DNA of 64,000 nucleotides from JALYRV01 sp036675475. GTDB lineage: Bacteria; Acidobacteriota; Vicinamibacteria; Vicinamibacterales; SCN-69-37. A model generated the notes under the pieces. The model worked only from the letters and a program-made list of their open reading frames with translations, searched no databases and was not told the DNA's origin. Numbering within the stretch: the stretch's first letter is position 1; every line of letters starts with the position of its first letter. The DNA lies in assembly GCA_036675475.1 (NCBI GenBank), contig JAKFEY010000069.1, forward strand, positions 1 through 64,000, read 5' to 3'. The translations under genes were made by a program, and so were the position numbers. Below are positions 9,509 through 18,325 of the stretch, one piece after another.

Positions 9509-11178
9509 CGCGTTAGTTTACGGAATTTCGGCCGGTGCGGCTGATCGGCGTCCGCGCCAAGCCGCCGCTTCTTGTCGACCTCATAGTCCTGGAAGTTGCC
9601 CTCGAACCACTCGACGTGGCTGTCGCCTTCGAAGGCGAGGATGTGCGTGGCGATGCGATCGAGGAACCACCGGTCGTGGCTGATCACCACGGCGCAGCCC
9701 GCGAAGTTGAGCAGCGCGTCTTCGAGCGCGCGCAGCGTGTCGACGTCGAGGTCGTTGGTCGGCTCGTCGAGCAGCAGCAGGTTGCTGCCGCGCTTGAGCA
9801 GCTTCGCCAGGTGCACGCGATTGCGCTCGCCGCCCGAGAGCTGGCCGACCTTGCGCTGCTGATCGCGGCCCTTGAAGTTGAACCACGACACATACGCGCG
9901 CGACGCCACCTTCCGCTTCCCCAGCTCCACATCGTCGCCGCCGCCCGTGATCTCCTCCCAGACGGTGGCCTCGGGATTGAGCGCGTCGCGGCTCTGATCG
10001 ACGTAGCCGATTTTCACGGTCTCGCCCAGCTTCAGCGTGCCGCCGTCAGGCTGCTCCTGGCCAACCAGCATCCTGAACAGCGTCGTCTTGCCCGCGCCGT
10101 TGGGCCCAATCACGCCCACGATGCCGCCGGGCGGCAGCGTGAAGTCGAGATCGTCGATCAGCAGCGTGTCGCCGAAGCCCTTCTTCAGGTCGCGCGCTTC
10201 GACAACGGTGGCGCCGAGACGCGGACCGGGCGCGATGTAAATTTCGACGTTCTCCACCTTCTGCGCCGTGTCCTCGCGCAGCAGATCTTCATAGGCGTTG
10301 ATACGCGCCTTGCCCTTGGCCTGCCGCGCGCGGGGCGACATGCGGATCCATTCGAGCTCGCGGTCGAGCGTGCGCTGCCGCTTGCTCTCGGACTTCTCTT
10401 CGAGCTCGAGCCGCTTGCGCTTCTGATCCAGCCAGCCCGTGTAGTTGCCTTCCCACGGATAGGCCTTGCCGCGATCGAGCTCGAGAATCCAGCCGGCGAC
10501 GTTGTCGAGGAAGTACCGATCGTGCGTGATGGCGACGACGGTGCCCTTGTATTGCTGCAGGAAATTCTCGAGCCACGCCACCGACTCGGCGTCGAGATGG
10601 TTCGTGGGCTCGTCGAGCAGCAGCAGATCGGGCGACTGCAGCAGCAACCGGCACAGCGCGACGCGGCGCCGCTCGCCGCCCGACAGCTTGGTGACGTCTG
10701 CGTCGCCCGGCGGCAGGCGCAGCGCGTCCATCGCGAGCTCGAGCCGCGAGTCGAGGTCCCACGCGTCGGCGGCTTCGATCTTGTCCTGCAGATCGCCCTG
10801 CTGCTGCAGCAGCTTGTCCATCTCTTCGGGCGTGATGTCTTCGCCGAGCTTCGCGGTCAGCTCGTCGTACTTCGTGAGCAGCGCGCGCGTGGAGGCGACG
10901 CCTTCCTCGACGTTGCCCAGCACCGTCTTGGTTTCATCGAGCTGCGGCTCCTGCGCGAGATAACCGACGGTGGTGCCCTCGGCCTGAAACGCTTCTCCCA
11001 GATAGTTCTTGTCGATGCCCGCCATGATGCGCAGCAGCGTGCTCTTGCCGGCGCCGTTGCCGCCCAGCACGCCAATCTTCGCGCCGTGGAGGAACGACAG
11101 CCAGACGTCGGAAAACACGACCTGGTCGGGCGGATACGCCTTGCCCAGGCCCTTCATGGTGTAGATGAATTGCGCCAT
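9505..11178 (-). CDS. ettA: energy-dependent translational throttle protein EttA (ABC-F)
   Basis: 557 residues, close to the family's ~555. Two ABC domains without membrane segments: Walker A GGNGAGKST and GPNGAGKTT, signatures LSGGERRRVAL and LSGGERNRVHLA, Walker B LLLLDEPTNHLD and LLLLDEPTNDLD, with the ABC-F linker between (LEEKSESKRQRTLDRELEWI). The start MAQFIYTMKGLGK is typical of EttA. It acts at the ribosomal E site, gating the first elongation steps according to the ATP/ADP ratio. It sits six bases after the ABC-exporter gene and overlaps the TonB receptor start by four bases, an unusual place for a translation factor. Confidence 0.95.
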   Translation of the reverse strand: MAQFIYTMKGLGKAYPPDQVVFSDVWLSFLHGAKIGVLGGNGAGKSTLLRIMAGIDKNYLGEAFQAEGTTVGYLAQEPQLDETKTVLGNVEEGVASTRALLTKYDELTAKLGEDITPEEMDKLLQQQGDLQDKIEAADAWDLDSRLELAMDALRLPPGDADVTKLSGGERRRVALCRLLLQSPDLLLLDEPTNHLDAESVAWLENFLQQYKGTVVAITHDRYFLDNVAGWILELDRGKAYPWEGNYTGWLDQKRKRLELEEKSESKRQRTLDRELEWIRMSPRARQAKGKARINAYEDLLREDTAQKVENVEIYIAPGPRLGATVVEARDLKKGFGDTLLIDDLDFTLPPGGIVGVIGPNGAGKTTLFRMLVGQEQPDGGTLKLGETVKIGYVDQSRDALNPEATVWEEITGGGDDVELGKRKVASRAYVSWFNFKGRDQQRKVGQLSGGERNRVHLAKLLKRGSNLLLLDEPTNDLDVDTLRALEDALLNFAGCAVVISHDRWFLDRIATHILAFEGDSHVEWFEGNFQDYEVDKKRRLGADADQPHRPKFRKLTR

Positions 11179-11184
11179 AGAAAC

Positions 11185-13104
11185 TTAAAGTTTGGTCGAC
11201 ACCGCCGGCAGCTTCGCCGCGGTGGCAGGCTCGGGCGTGAAGTCCTCGCCGGGATTGATGAAGCGATCGAGCTCGAAGTTGTACTGCTTGTCGTACAGCT
11301 GCTTGTAGCGGCCGTCGAGCGCGATCAGCTGCTCGTGCGAGCCGCGCTCGACGATGCGGCCCTCCTCGATGACCAGAATCTGATCCGCGCTGCGGATGGT
11401 CGACAGCCGGTGCGCGATGACGAACGTCGTCCGGCCCGCGCGCAGCTTGCGCAGGCCGTCCTGGATGAGCGCTTCGCTTTCGCTGTCGAGGCTCGACGTC
11501 GCCTCGTCGAGAATCAGGATGCGGGGATTGGCCAGAATCGCGCGCGCGATGGCGACGCGCTGGCGCTGCCCGCCCGACAGCTTCACGCCGCGCTCGCCCA
11601 CGATGGTGTCGTAGCCCTGCGGGAAGCCCTCGATGAACTCGTCGGCGTGCGCGATGCGGCTGACGATCTTGACTTCCTCGAGCGTCGCCTGAGGTTTGCT
11701 GTAGCGGATGTTGTCGACGACGGTGCCGTCGAACAGGAAATTGTCCTGCAGGACGACGCCGAGGAAGCTGCGATAGTCGCGCAGCCGCACCTCGGTGAGA
11801 TCCCTGCCATCGACGCGGATGCGTCCCTGCTGCGGCCGGTTGAACGCCATCACGAGGCCAATCAACGTGCTCTTGCCCGAGCCCGATGAGCCGACCAGCG
11901 CGGTGGTCGTGCCGGCGGGCGCGTCGAACGAAATGCCCTGCAGCACGGGCACGCCTTCGACGTACTCGAAGTGCACGTCCTCGAACGCGATGTGGCCGTC
12001 CACGTGCGTGAGCGGCGCGCGCACGGCGTCTTCCGCCGTTTCGGCCGGCGTGTCGGTGAGCTCGCGAATGCGATCGAGGCCGGCAAACGCCTCGGTGATC
12101 TGCGTGCCGATCGACGCGATGTGCACGATGGGCGCGGCCACCATGGCGACAAATACCAGGTAGAGCACGAAGTCGCCGATCGTCATCTCGCCCGCGATGA
12201 TCGCGCGGCCGCCGACGACGATCATCAGCACCCCGATGGCGCCGACGACCACGCTCGAGAACGCCGTCACCGCCGACACGCCCGTGATCGACTGGCGGAT
12301 GTTCTGGAACAGCCGCTCCACGCCCTCGCTGAAGACCTGCTTTTCGCGCTCTTCGGCCGTGTAGGTCTTGACGATGCGGATGCCGCCGAGCGCTTCGTTG
12401 AGCCGGCCGGTGACCTCCGCGTTGATCTTGCCGCGCTCGCGGAAGAGCGGCCGCAGCCGCTTGAACGCCGTCGCCATCACGATGCCGAAGGTGCCGAGAA
12501 ACAGCAGCATCAGCGCCGTGAGCTTCCAGTTGAGCCAGAAGAGCACGCCGAGCGAGACGAGCGCCGTGAAGGAGCCGCCGACCAGCTGGACCAGGCCGTT
12601 GCCGACGAGGTTTCTGATGCCCTCGGCGTCGGTCATGATGCGCGAGATCAGCACGCCGGCCTGCGTGGAGTCGAAATAGCTGGTCGGCAGGTGCATCGTG
12701 TGCGCCTGCACGCGCCGCCGCATGTCGGCAATCGCGTCCTGCGCGGCCACGCCCAGCACCTGCGAGAGGGCGAACGACGTGGCGCCCCCGATGATGGTGG
12801 CGGCCGCCACGGCGATGGCGAGCGGCCAGAGCAGGGCCGTGTTGCCCTTGCCGATCACATCGTCAATCAGGAACTTGGAGCTGGCGGGCAGGACGAAGCC
12901 GGCGCCCTGGCTGATGACCATGAGCCCGAGCCCGAGCGCGAGGCGCTTGCGGTGGTGCCTGACCAGCTCGCGCGCCTCGGCGGCCGCGGCCGACCAGCGG
13001 ATGGATTTCTTCCTGGTGTCGGCGGGACCGGTGGGCAGGACGCCCGACCTCCGGCCGCCGCCACCGCGTTCTGCTCTAGGGAATGCTGATCCGAGACGTG
13101 CCAC
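11185..13104 (-). CDS. ABC exporter half-transporter, fused membrane and ATPase domains (MsbA-like)
   Basis: About 639 residues from the GTG at 13104; the open frame extends to 13179 but those codons read through a hairpin repeat. The true start could also be further inside, because the first ~30 residues (VARLGSAFPRAERGGGGRR) look unconserved. Six membrane segments are followed by an ATPase domain with GSSGSGKST, LSGGQRQRVAIARAIL, ILILDEATSSLD and VIAHRLSTI. Homodimers of this type flip lipids, lipopolysaccharide core or peptides and drugs across the inner membrane. With lpxB and lpxD elsewhere in the window, a lipid A flippase role is possible but not shown. Confidence 0.85.
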   Translation of the reverse strand: MARLGSAFPRAERGGGGRRSGVLPTGPADTRKKSIRWSAAAAEARELVRHHRKRLALGLGLMVISQGAGFVLPASSKFLIDDVIGKGNTALLWPLAIAVAAATIIGGATSFALSQVLGVAAQDAIADMRRRVQAHTMHLPTSYFDSTQAGVLISRIMTDAEGIRNLVGNGLVQLVGGSFTALVSLGVLFWLNWKLTALMLLFLGTFGIVMATAFKRLRPLFRERGKINAEVTGRLNEALGGIRIVKTYTAEEREKQVFSEGVERLFQNIRQSITGVSAVTAFSSVVVGAIGVLMIVVGGRAIIAGEMTIGDFVLYLVFVAMVAAPIVHIASIGTQITEAFAGLDRIRELTDTPAETAEDAVRAPLTHVDGHIAFEDVHFEYVEGVPVLQGISFDAPAGTTTALVGSSGSGKSTLIGLVMAFNRPQQGRIRVDGRDLTEVRLRDYRSFLGVVLQDNFLFDGTVVDNIRYSKPQATLEEVKIVSRIAHADEFIEGFPQGYDTIVGERGVKLSGGQRQRVAIARAILANPRILILDEATSSLDSESEALIQDGLRKLRAGRTTFVIAHRLSTIRSADQILVIEEGRIVERGSHEQLIALDGRYKQLYDKQYNFELDRFINPGEDFTPEPATAAKLPAVSTKL

Positions 13105-13130
13105 TCCCCCGATCTTATCCGCTTTTTTTC

Positions 13131-13187
13131 GGCGGGGTCCCCTGCACCCCGCCTGGCTCGGTCGCTCGCGGGGCCCCAACGCCCCGC
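13131..13187. repeat. pair of GC-rich hairpins between two minus-strand genes
   Basis: GGCGGGGT (13131-13138) pairs with ACCCCGCC (13146-13153) over 7 nt, and GCGGGGC (13168-13174) pairs with GCCCCGC (13181-13187) over 6 nt. On the minus strand the first stem is followed by a run of A, not U, so this is not a standard terminator for the beta-lactamase-like gene. It may be a degenerate copy of an interspersed element. Confidence 0.6.
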
Positions 13188-13200
13188 TCCGCTCCCTGCG

Positions 13201-14352
13201 CTAAGGTGCGGGCCGCCGCGCGGCCGACACGCGCTCGAGGATGCGCAGCGCGACCGGGCCTGCATCGAAGGATCCGCCTTCGGCGTTGCGCAGCACCACG
13301 ACGCCGGTGTTCGTGCGCGGGTCGAACAGCGCCGAGGCGCGGAAGCCGGCGGTCGACCCGCCGTGGCCGAGCGCGACGAGATCGCCGCGGCGCGTGGCCA
13401 TGAACCCAAGGCCGTAGCCACTGGTCATGCCGCCATTGGCCGAATAGGTGCGCGCGTAGTTGAACGTCTGCGTCTCGCGCTTCAGCACGGGCACCTGCAG
13501 GCTGCCCAGCTCCCACATCACGAAGCGCGCCAGGTCATTGACCGTGCTGAACAGATTGCCGTTCGGCACGCGATAACCGCGCCCCTCGAGCTCGCGATCG
13601 GGCCGCGTGCGATCGCCCTTCCCCTCGCGGCGCGTGTAGCCGTGTGCCAGATCCGTGCGAAGCGCCGCTGTGGGCTCCCATCCCGTGCGCGTCATCCCCA
13701 GCGGCACGACAATGCCGGTCATGACCTGATCGGTGAACGGCTGCTTGCCGGCGCGCTCGACGGCAACGCCCAGCGCCGCGTATCCAATGTTCGAATAGAG
13801 ATACTGCGTGCCCGGCTCGTGCGCATACGACACGGTCGGCAGGCATCCCAGCACCTTCTGCTGCCACACCGACAGCGGACCGACGGAATGATCGCGGCAC
13901 GCAAGGCCCGGCTCCCGTGACAGGCCGGACATCATGGTGGCCACCTGCAGCAGCGTGGGCGCCGGCCAGCCCTCCTTCCTGCCCTGCACGGCCTTCAGCT
14001 CCGGCACGTGCTTCTCGAGCGGATCGGTCAGCGCCATCGTGCCCGCGTCGACCTGGCGAAGCAACGCGATCGTGGTGAACTGCTTGGTGATCGAGCCGAT
14101 GCGGTACACCGTGTCGGCCGTCGGCGCCCGCTTCGCCTCCATGTCGGCGAAGCCGTAGTTCTTCGTCCACACCAGCTTCCCGCCATCGATCACCCCGATG
14201 CTCGCGCCCCCGACGCCGTCCTTCTCGAACTCCGCCGCCAGCTGCGTCTCGAGCGCGGCGAGAACGGCATCGAGGCCAGGAGCCTGTTGCGTGGCGGGCG
14301 ACGCGACGAGAGCGGTGACGAGCAGCAGTGAAAGCAGAGAGAGGCGGCGCAT
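13201..14352 (-). CDS. secreted beta-lactamase-fold serine hydrolase (class C / PBP4-like)
   Basis: 383 residues with a signal peptide (MRRLSLLSLLLVTALVASPA). ATG at 14352 was chosen because the 28 codons further upstream only translate the tandem repeat that precedes the gene. Catalytic motifs: SITK (Ser nucleophile and Lys in GSITKQFTT), YSN (LYSNIGYAALG) and a HxG motif in ALGHGGSTAG. These define the serine beta-lactamase/D-aminopeptidase/esterase family that NCBI labels 'serine hydrolase'. Such proteins are mostly peptidases or esterases; resistance to beta-lactams should not be assumed. No neighbouring regulator of the ampR type is present. Confidence 0.85.
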   Translation of the reverse strand: MRRLSLLSLLLVTALVASPATQQAPGLDAVLAALETQLAAEFEKDGVGGASIGVIDGGKLVWTKNYGFADMEAKRAPTADTVYRIGSITKQFTTIALLRQVDAGTMALTDPLEKHVPELKAVQGRKEGWPAPTLLQVATMMSGLSREPGLACRDHSVGPLSVWQQKVLGCLPTVSYAHEPGTQYLYSNIGYAALGVAVERAGKQPFTDQVMTGIVVPLGMTRTGWEPTAALRTDLAHGYTRREGKGDRTRPDRELEGRGYRVPNGNLFSTVNDLARFVMWELGSLQVPVLKRETQTFNYARTYSANGGMTSGYGLGFMATRRGDLVALGHGGSTAGFRASALFDPRTNTGVVVLRNAEGGSFDAGPVALRILERVSAARRPAP

Positions 14353-14358
14353 AGATTT

Positions 14359-14458
14359 GGTGATCTGGTGATCTGGTGATCTGGTGATCTGGTGATCTGA
14401 GCTGGTGACCTGGCGGCTGTTAGATCGCCAGATCACCCAGTCACCAGATCACCAAATC
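14359..14458. repeat. tandem octamer array with inverted copies at a gene junction
   Basis: Five perfect head-to-tail copies of GGTGATCT (14359-14398) are followed by a diverged copy, a short stem (TGGCG ... CGCCA) and then inverted copies of the same word (CCAGATCACC, CACCAGATCACCAAAT) up to 14458. It fills the whole gap between a TonB receptor gene and the hydrolase gene. Read in frame it encodes repeated DHQIT units, which explains the false N-terminal extension of the hydrolase frame. Confidence 0.9.
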
Positions 14459-14460
14459 CC

Positions 14461-16626
14461 CTAGAAGTTGATCCTCACCTCGGCCCCGAACTGCCGCTTG
14501 ATGATGTCGCCGAAGATGTGCTGCTGGATGTCCTCGTTGGTGAGGTTCGTGCCCTTCAGCAGGAGCTGCACGCGGTCGCGCGCGCCGAAGCGGATGCCGG
14601 CCGAGGCGTTCACCAGCGTGTAGGCGTCGGTGGTGCCGTGATAGCGCGCGTCGAGCACGTCCTGCCAGAAGGCCTCGTCGACGTAGCTGACGCCGAAGCT
14701 GCCCACGAAGCGGCTGACGATGAAGTTGAAGCCGGCGTTGAAGCGATGCTCGGCCGGCAGGTTCAGCTCGCTGATGTCGAAGTCCTCGGGCTCGGGCTCG
14801 CCCTGCCACGAGTAGTTCGCGTAGACGTTCACGCGATCGGTGACCGCCGAATCGACGCCCACTTCGAGGCCCTTCTGCGTCATGCTGCCGAAGTTGCGGT
14901 AGCTGTACGACGAGGGGAAGCGGATGCCCGCCTGATAGACGCCGCCCCAGAGCAGCGCGCCCGGGAACGGACCCACCTGCGCGGGGAAGCCCGGCGGCGG
15001 CGGCGTGATGCCGTAGGCGCCGGTCTGCGTGAACAGAATCTGATCCTTGAACTTGTTCAGATACCACGCGGCCGACACCGTCGTGCGCCCGCCGAAGATG
15101 CCGGTGTAGCCGACCTCGAACGCGTCGAGCCGCTCTTCCTGCAGATCGGGATTGCCGTGCACTTCGATCGGCACGAAGAACACGCCGAACGGCGCCAGCG
15201 CCGGGTTGATGGCGGCAAACGGCAGCGGCTCGGTGATCGTCAGGTCGATGTGGTTGTTGATGGCCGACGGCGCGCGGAACGCGCGGTTGTACGAGAAGCG
15301 GATCGCCTGGTCCGGCACCGGCTTGACGAGCACGGCCGCGCGCGGCGACACGACGGCGCCGTCGATGGACGTGAACTTGTCCAGGCGCGCGCCGAGCACG
15401 ACGCGCAGCATGTCGTGCAGGAAGATCTCGTCCTGCGCGTACACGCCGCCTTCGGTGCGCGCCTCGGCGTCGGGCGCGATCGACAGGTCGAACGTGTTGT
15501 GGCGCAGGTTGCCGCCATACGTGAACACGTTGCGGCCGAACGTCGTGACGTTGCCCGCCTCGACGTCGATCGTCTTGGTGTTGAACAGGAACGTGATGGG
15601 CGCGCCGCCGGGGCCGCGCGTCAGCAGCTGCGCCGCGTCGCCGTCGAGCGACTGGAAGAACGCCTGCAGGCGGAAGGCGTTCTTCGTGTAGTTCGCCTTG
15701 CCGTAGCCCATCCACGAGCCGGTTTCGATGTCGAACGGCCCGATGCCGCTGTGCATGATGCCTTCGGTGCCCGTGTAGCCACCCGCGAACGTCATGTACG
15801 CGCCGTTCTCGAGGCTGTAGTCGAGACGGCCGTCCACCTTCGGCTGCTTCGTGCCCTGATTGGCGAACGCCGGATACTGCGTCGTGCCGCCGTTCGGGAT
15901 GGTGCCGGTCGGGCGCGCAAACGGATCCTGCGTGTAATACCCGGCCGACAGCTTGAATGACGCCCGCTCGTTGATCGCGCCGGCGTGCGTGCCGTTCGCA
16001 TACCAGAGCACGCCCGAGTCATCGTCGGCCGCGCCGGTGCTGGTGTCGAACGTGCCGGCGCCGATGGCGACCGACGTGCCGAGCATTTCACGCGGCGTCT
16101 TGGTGATGACGTTGACGACGCCCGAGACGGCGTTGGCGCCCCAGATGGCCGACGCCGGGCCGCGAATGACTTCGATGCGCTTGATCTCGTTGAGATTGAC
16201 CGGCATGAAGTCCCACATCACGAAGCCGAAGAAGTCCTGGTACAGCGACCGCCCGTCGAGCACGGCGAGCTGGCTGGTGGACAGCGTGCTCGTGGACCCG
16301 CGCGGCGTGATGTTGACGTCGCGCGCCGAGACCTGCGTGATGTTCACGCCAGGCACGTTGCGCAGGATGTCGCCGTAGTTCTGCGAAGCGGCGACGTCGA
16401 GCGTGCGGGGGCCGATCACGGTGACCGTGGCCGGTGCGTTGACGAGCTGCTGCTCGACCTTGGTGGCGCTCACGACGACGTTCTCTTCGACCCGCACGGG
16501 AGGCTGCTGCTCCTGCTGAGTCGGCGGAGTCGGGGGCGGCTTCGGCGGCGGCGTTTGCGCGTGGGCGAACGACGCCAGACTGAGCGAGCCGGCCAGTGCG
16601 ACCGCGGTAACACGAATGGGCGACAT
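14461..16626 (-). CDS. TonB-dependent outer-membrane receptor
   Basis: 721 residues from ATG at 16626, which has AGGAG eight bases upstream; the longer frame to 16656 lacks this. A signal peptide (MSPIRVTAVALAGSLSLASFAHA) is followed by a Pro/Gln-rich linker, a TonB-box-like ENVVVSATK, the plug (TVTVIGPRTLDV, ILRNVPGVNITQ, IKRIEVIRGPASAIWG, AVSGVVNVITK) and a barrel that ends in RQFGAEVRINF with the usual terminal Phe. It is larger than the first receptor and not linked to a transporter. The plug sequence resembles colicin I/siderophore receptors, but the ligand cannot be told. It is divergent from the metallopeptidase gene. Confidence 0.9.
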   Translation of the reverse strand: MSPIRVTAVALAGSLSLASFAHAQTPPPKPPPTPPTQQEQQPPVRVEENVVVSATKVEQQLVNAPATVTVIGPRTLDVAASQNYGDILRNVPGVNITQVSARDVNITPRGSTSTLSTSQLAVLDGRSLYQDFFGFVMWDFMPVNLNEIKRIEVIRGPASAIWGANAVSGVVNVITKTPREMLGTSVAIGAGTFDTSTGAADDDSGVLWYANGTHAGAINERASFKLSAGYYTQDPFARPTGTIPNGGTTQYPAFANQGTKQPKVDGRLDYSLENGAYMTFAGGYTGTEGIMHSGIGPFDIETGSWMGYGKANYTKNAFRLQAFFQSLDGDAAQLLTRGPGGAPITFLFNTKTIDVEAGNVTTFGRNVFTYGGNLRHNTFDLSIAPDAEARTEGGVYAQDEIFLHDMLRVVLGARLDKFTSIDGAVVSPRAAVLVKPVPDQAIRFSYNRAFRAPSAINNHIDLTITEPLPFAAINPALAPFGVFFVPIEVHGNPDLQEERLDAFEVGYTGIFGGRTTVSAAWYLNKFKDQILFTQTGAYGITPPPPGFPAQVGPFPGALLWGGVYQAGIRFPSSYSYRNFGSMTQKGLEVGVDSAVTDRVNVYANYSWQGEPEPEDFDISELNLPAEHRFNAGFNFIVSRFVGSFGVSYVDEAFWQDVLDARYHGTTDAYTLVNASAGIRFGARDRVQLLLKGTNLTNEDIQQHIFGDIIKRQFGAEVRINF

Positions 16627-16679
16627 GAAATCTCCTAGGTGAGCTGCAGGGGCCAATAGGGTATAGCACTGTTAACGCT

Positions 16680-16794
16680 CCAGTTCCAGTTCCAGTTCTC
16701 AGTTCTGCCCGGCGGGCTACTCCCGGGCAGAATCGGCCCCCGGGGCGAGAATCGGCCACCCGGGGCGAGAACTGCGAACTGGAACTGGAACTGG
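16680..16794. repeat. long-armed inverted repeat of tandem CAGTTC words around a hairpin
   Basis: The left arm (16680-16706) and right arm (16768-16794) match at 26 of 27 bases when one is inverted; each is three copies of the word CCAGTT. Inside, TTCTGCCCGG (16703-16712) pairs with CCGGGCAGAA (16723-16732), and GGGGCGAGAA occurs twice. The element lies in the 185-base gap between the divergent TonB receptor and metallopeptidase genes, so their promoters must sit inside or beside it. Confidence 0.9.
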
Positions 16795-16811
16795 ACGGAT
16801 AGACTTGGGTC

Positions 16812-17900
16812 ATGTCGGAGCCGATCCGGATGGACCCGCCCGCGCGCGAGCGCCGCGAGACCCCCCGATCGCGGAAGCCCTGTGTCGTCCGCGAGGACTG
16901 GGCCTCGCTCGATGACGAGGCGCTGCTCGACGTGCGCGTGTGCGAGCTGGGGCTGACGATCGAGGGCAGCGTGCTCGAGGAGCGCATCGCGGAAATCGCG
17001 CGCGAGCTCGAGGCGCGCGGCCTGCAGTTCCGCCCCCACTACTGGCTGTCGGACGACTGGTTCACGCCCGACCATGTGCCCGGGGTCGCCATCCCTTTTT
17101 ATCTGGCGCATCCGCGCCTGGCGAAACTCGAAGAAGCGCAGATGCTGGAGGTCGAAGGCGGCACGCCGCAATGGTGTCTCCAGATTCTGCGGCATGAAGT
17201 CGGGCACGCCATCGACAACGCCTATGTGCTGCAGCGGCGCCACAAGCGGCTGAAGGTGTTCGGGCAGTCGAAGAAGGCCTATCCGGAGTACTACACGCCG
17301 AAACCATACTCGAAGAGCTTCGTGGTGCACCTCGATTCCTGGTACGCGCAGAGCCATCCTGACGAGGATTTCGCGGAGACGTTTGCCGTGTGGCTCACGC
17401 CCGACGGCGACTGGCGCGACCGCTTCAAGGACTGGCCGGCGATCAAGAAGCTGGAATACGTGGATCGGCTGATGAAGGAAATCGCCGGCAAGCCGCCTGT
17501 GGTGCGCACACGGCGCAAGGTCGACCCCGTGCACACGATGCGCAAGACGCTGCGCGAGCATTACGCGCGCAAGCGCAAGCACTACGGCGTCGAGCGCCCG
17601 AATTTCTACGATCGCGATCTGCGGCGGCTGTTCTCGGACGAGCCGCAGTACCGCGGCAACATGAAGGCCTCGCGCTTCATCGCGCGCATCAAGCGCGACG
17701 TGCGCCGCCGCGTGGCCGAGGCGACGGGCGAATATCAGTACACGATCGATCAGGTCATCGAAGACATGATCACGCGCGCCAACGAGCTCAACCTGCGGCT
17801 GAAGGTGCCCGAAGAAAAAGCCAGCCTGGACTTCGTCATCCTGCTCACGGTGCAGACCATGAATTACCTGCACAGCGGAAGGCACAGGGTCGCGCTATGA
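16812..17900 (+). CDS. putative zinc metallopeptidase (HEVGH protein)
   Basis: 362 residues, with no signal peptide or membrane segment, so probably cytoplasmic. The key feature is RHEVGHAIDNAY near residue 130, a gluzincin-like HExxH, followed ~60 residues later by HPDEDFAETFAVWL, whose Glu could be the third zinc ligand. The family resembles proteins annotated 'putative zinc-binding metallopeptidase'; I know of no assigned substrate. The C-terminal third is rich in Lys/Arg and likely helical. The stop overlaps the next start (ATGA), so it is coupled to the DCC-family gene. Confidence 0.7.
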   Translation: MSEPIRMDPPARERRETPRSRKPCVVREDWASLDDEALLDVRVCELGLTIEGSVLEERIAEIARELEARGLQFRPHYWLSDDWFTPDHVPGVAIPFYLAHPRLAKLEEAQMLEVEGGTPQWCLQILRHEVGHAIDNAYVLQRRHKRLKVFGQSKKAYPEYYTPKPYSKSFVVHLDSWYAQSHPDEDFAETFAVWLTPDGDWRDRFKDWPAIKKLEYVDRLMKEIAGKPPVVRTRRKVDPVHTMRKTLREHYARKRKHYGVERPNFYDRDLRRLFSDEPQYRGNMKASRFIARIKRDVRRRVAEATGEYQYTIDQVIEDMITRANELNLRLKVPEEKASLDFVILLTVQTMNYLHSGRHRVAL

Positions 17901-18325
17901 ACACAGGCGCCAGACGCCAGGCTCCAGACGCCAGCAGGCCTACCCTGTTGTTCGACGGCACGTGCCGGTTCTGCACCGCGCAGGCGAAGCGGCTGCAGCG
18001 CATGGGCCGCGGACGCGTCGACGTCATCTCTGCGTACGCGCCGGGCGTGCGCGAGCAGTTTCCGATGGTGCCGCAGGAGGGCGTCATGGGCGAGATCAAG
18101 CTCGTCGACGCCAACGGCCACGTGCTCGGCGGCGCGGCAGCCATCGCGCGCACGCTCGAACACGGCGGCGGCGCGCTTGGCGCCCTCGCCCGCCTCTATC
18201 GCGTCTGGCCGGTACGCCCCATCGCCGACGCCGGCTACCGGCTCATCGCGCGCAACAGGTACAGGCTCGCCGGCAAGTGCGACGATGGGACATGTGATCC
18301 CAGCAATGTAAATGGTAAATCGTAG
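17897..18325 (+). CDS. DCC-family (DUF393) thiol-disulfide oxidoreductase-like protein
   Basis: 142 residues. The family signature LLFDGTCRFCTAQAKRL, with its CxxC pair, starts at residue ~16, and the family-typical end RLIARNRYRLAGKC is present. ATG at 17897 overlaps the previous stop (ATGA). The first 15 codons (MNTGARRQAPDASRP) are made of a tandem CCAGACG/CCAGGCT word repeat, so the N-terminus is probably newly acquired from a junction repeat. Family members have a thioredoxin-like fold and are thought to handle dithiols; the function is not settled. The 3' end overlaps the convergent ChaN-like gene by 91 bases. Confidence 0.8.
   Translation: MNTGARRQAPDASRPTLLFDGTCRFCTAQAKRLQRMGRGRVDVISAYAPGVREQFPMVPQEGVMGEIKLVDANGHVLGGAAAIARTLEHGGGALGALARLYRVWPVRPIADAGYRLIARNRYRLAGKCDDGTCDPSNVNGKS

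Noticed and set aside
9535..11889. Plus-strand open frame of 784 codons
   Set aside because: It lies opposite EttA and the ABC exporter, both of which have complete conserved motifs. Its translation has no family resemblance.
13131..13153. Possible intrinsic terminator after the beta-lactamase-like gene
   Set aside because: The stem is perfect, but in the direction of transcription (minus strand) it is followed by A residues rather than U. No U tract follows on the plus strand either.
13201..14352. Antibiotic-resistance beta-lactamase
   Set aside because: The SxxK, YxN and HxG motifs fit the wide serine-hydrolase family. Nothing in sequence or context points to resistance rather than to peptidase or esterase activity.
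14359..14458. CRISPR-like array of short direct repeats
   Set aside because: Units are only 8 bases, directly adjacent without spacers, and followed by inverted copies. No cas genes are near.
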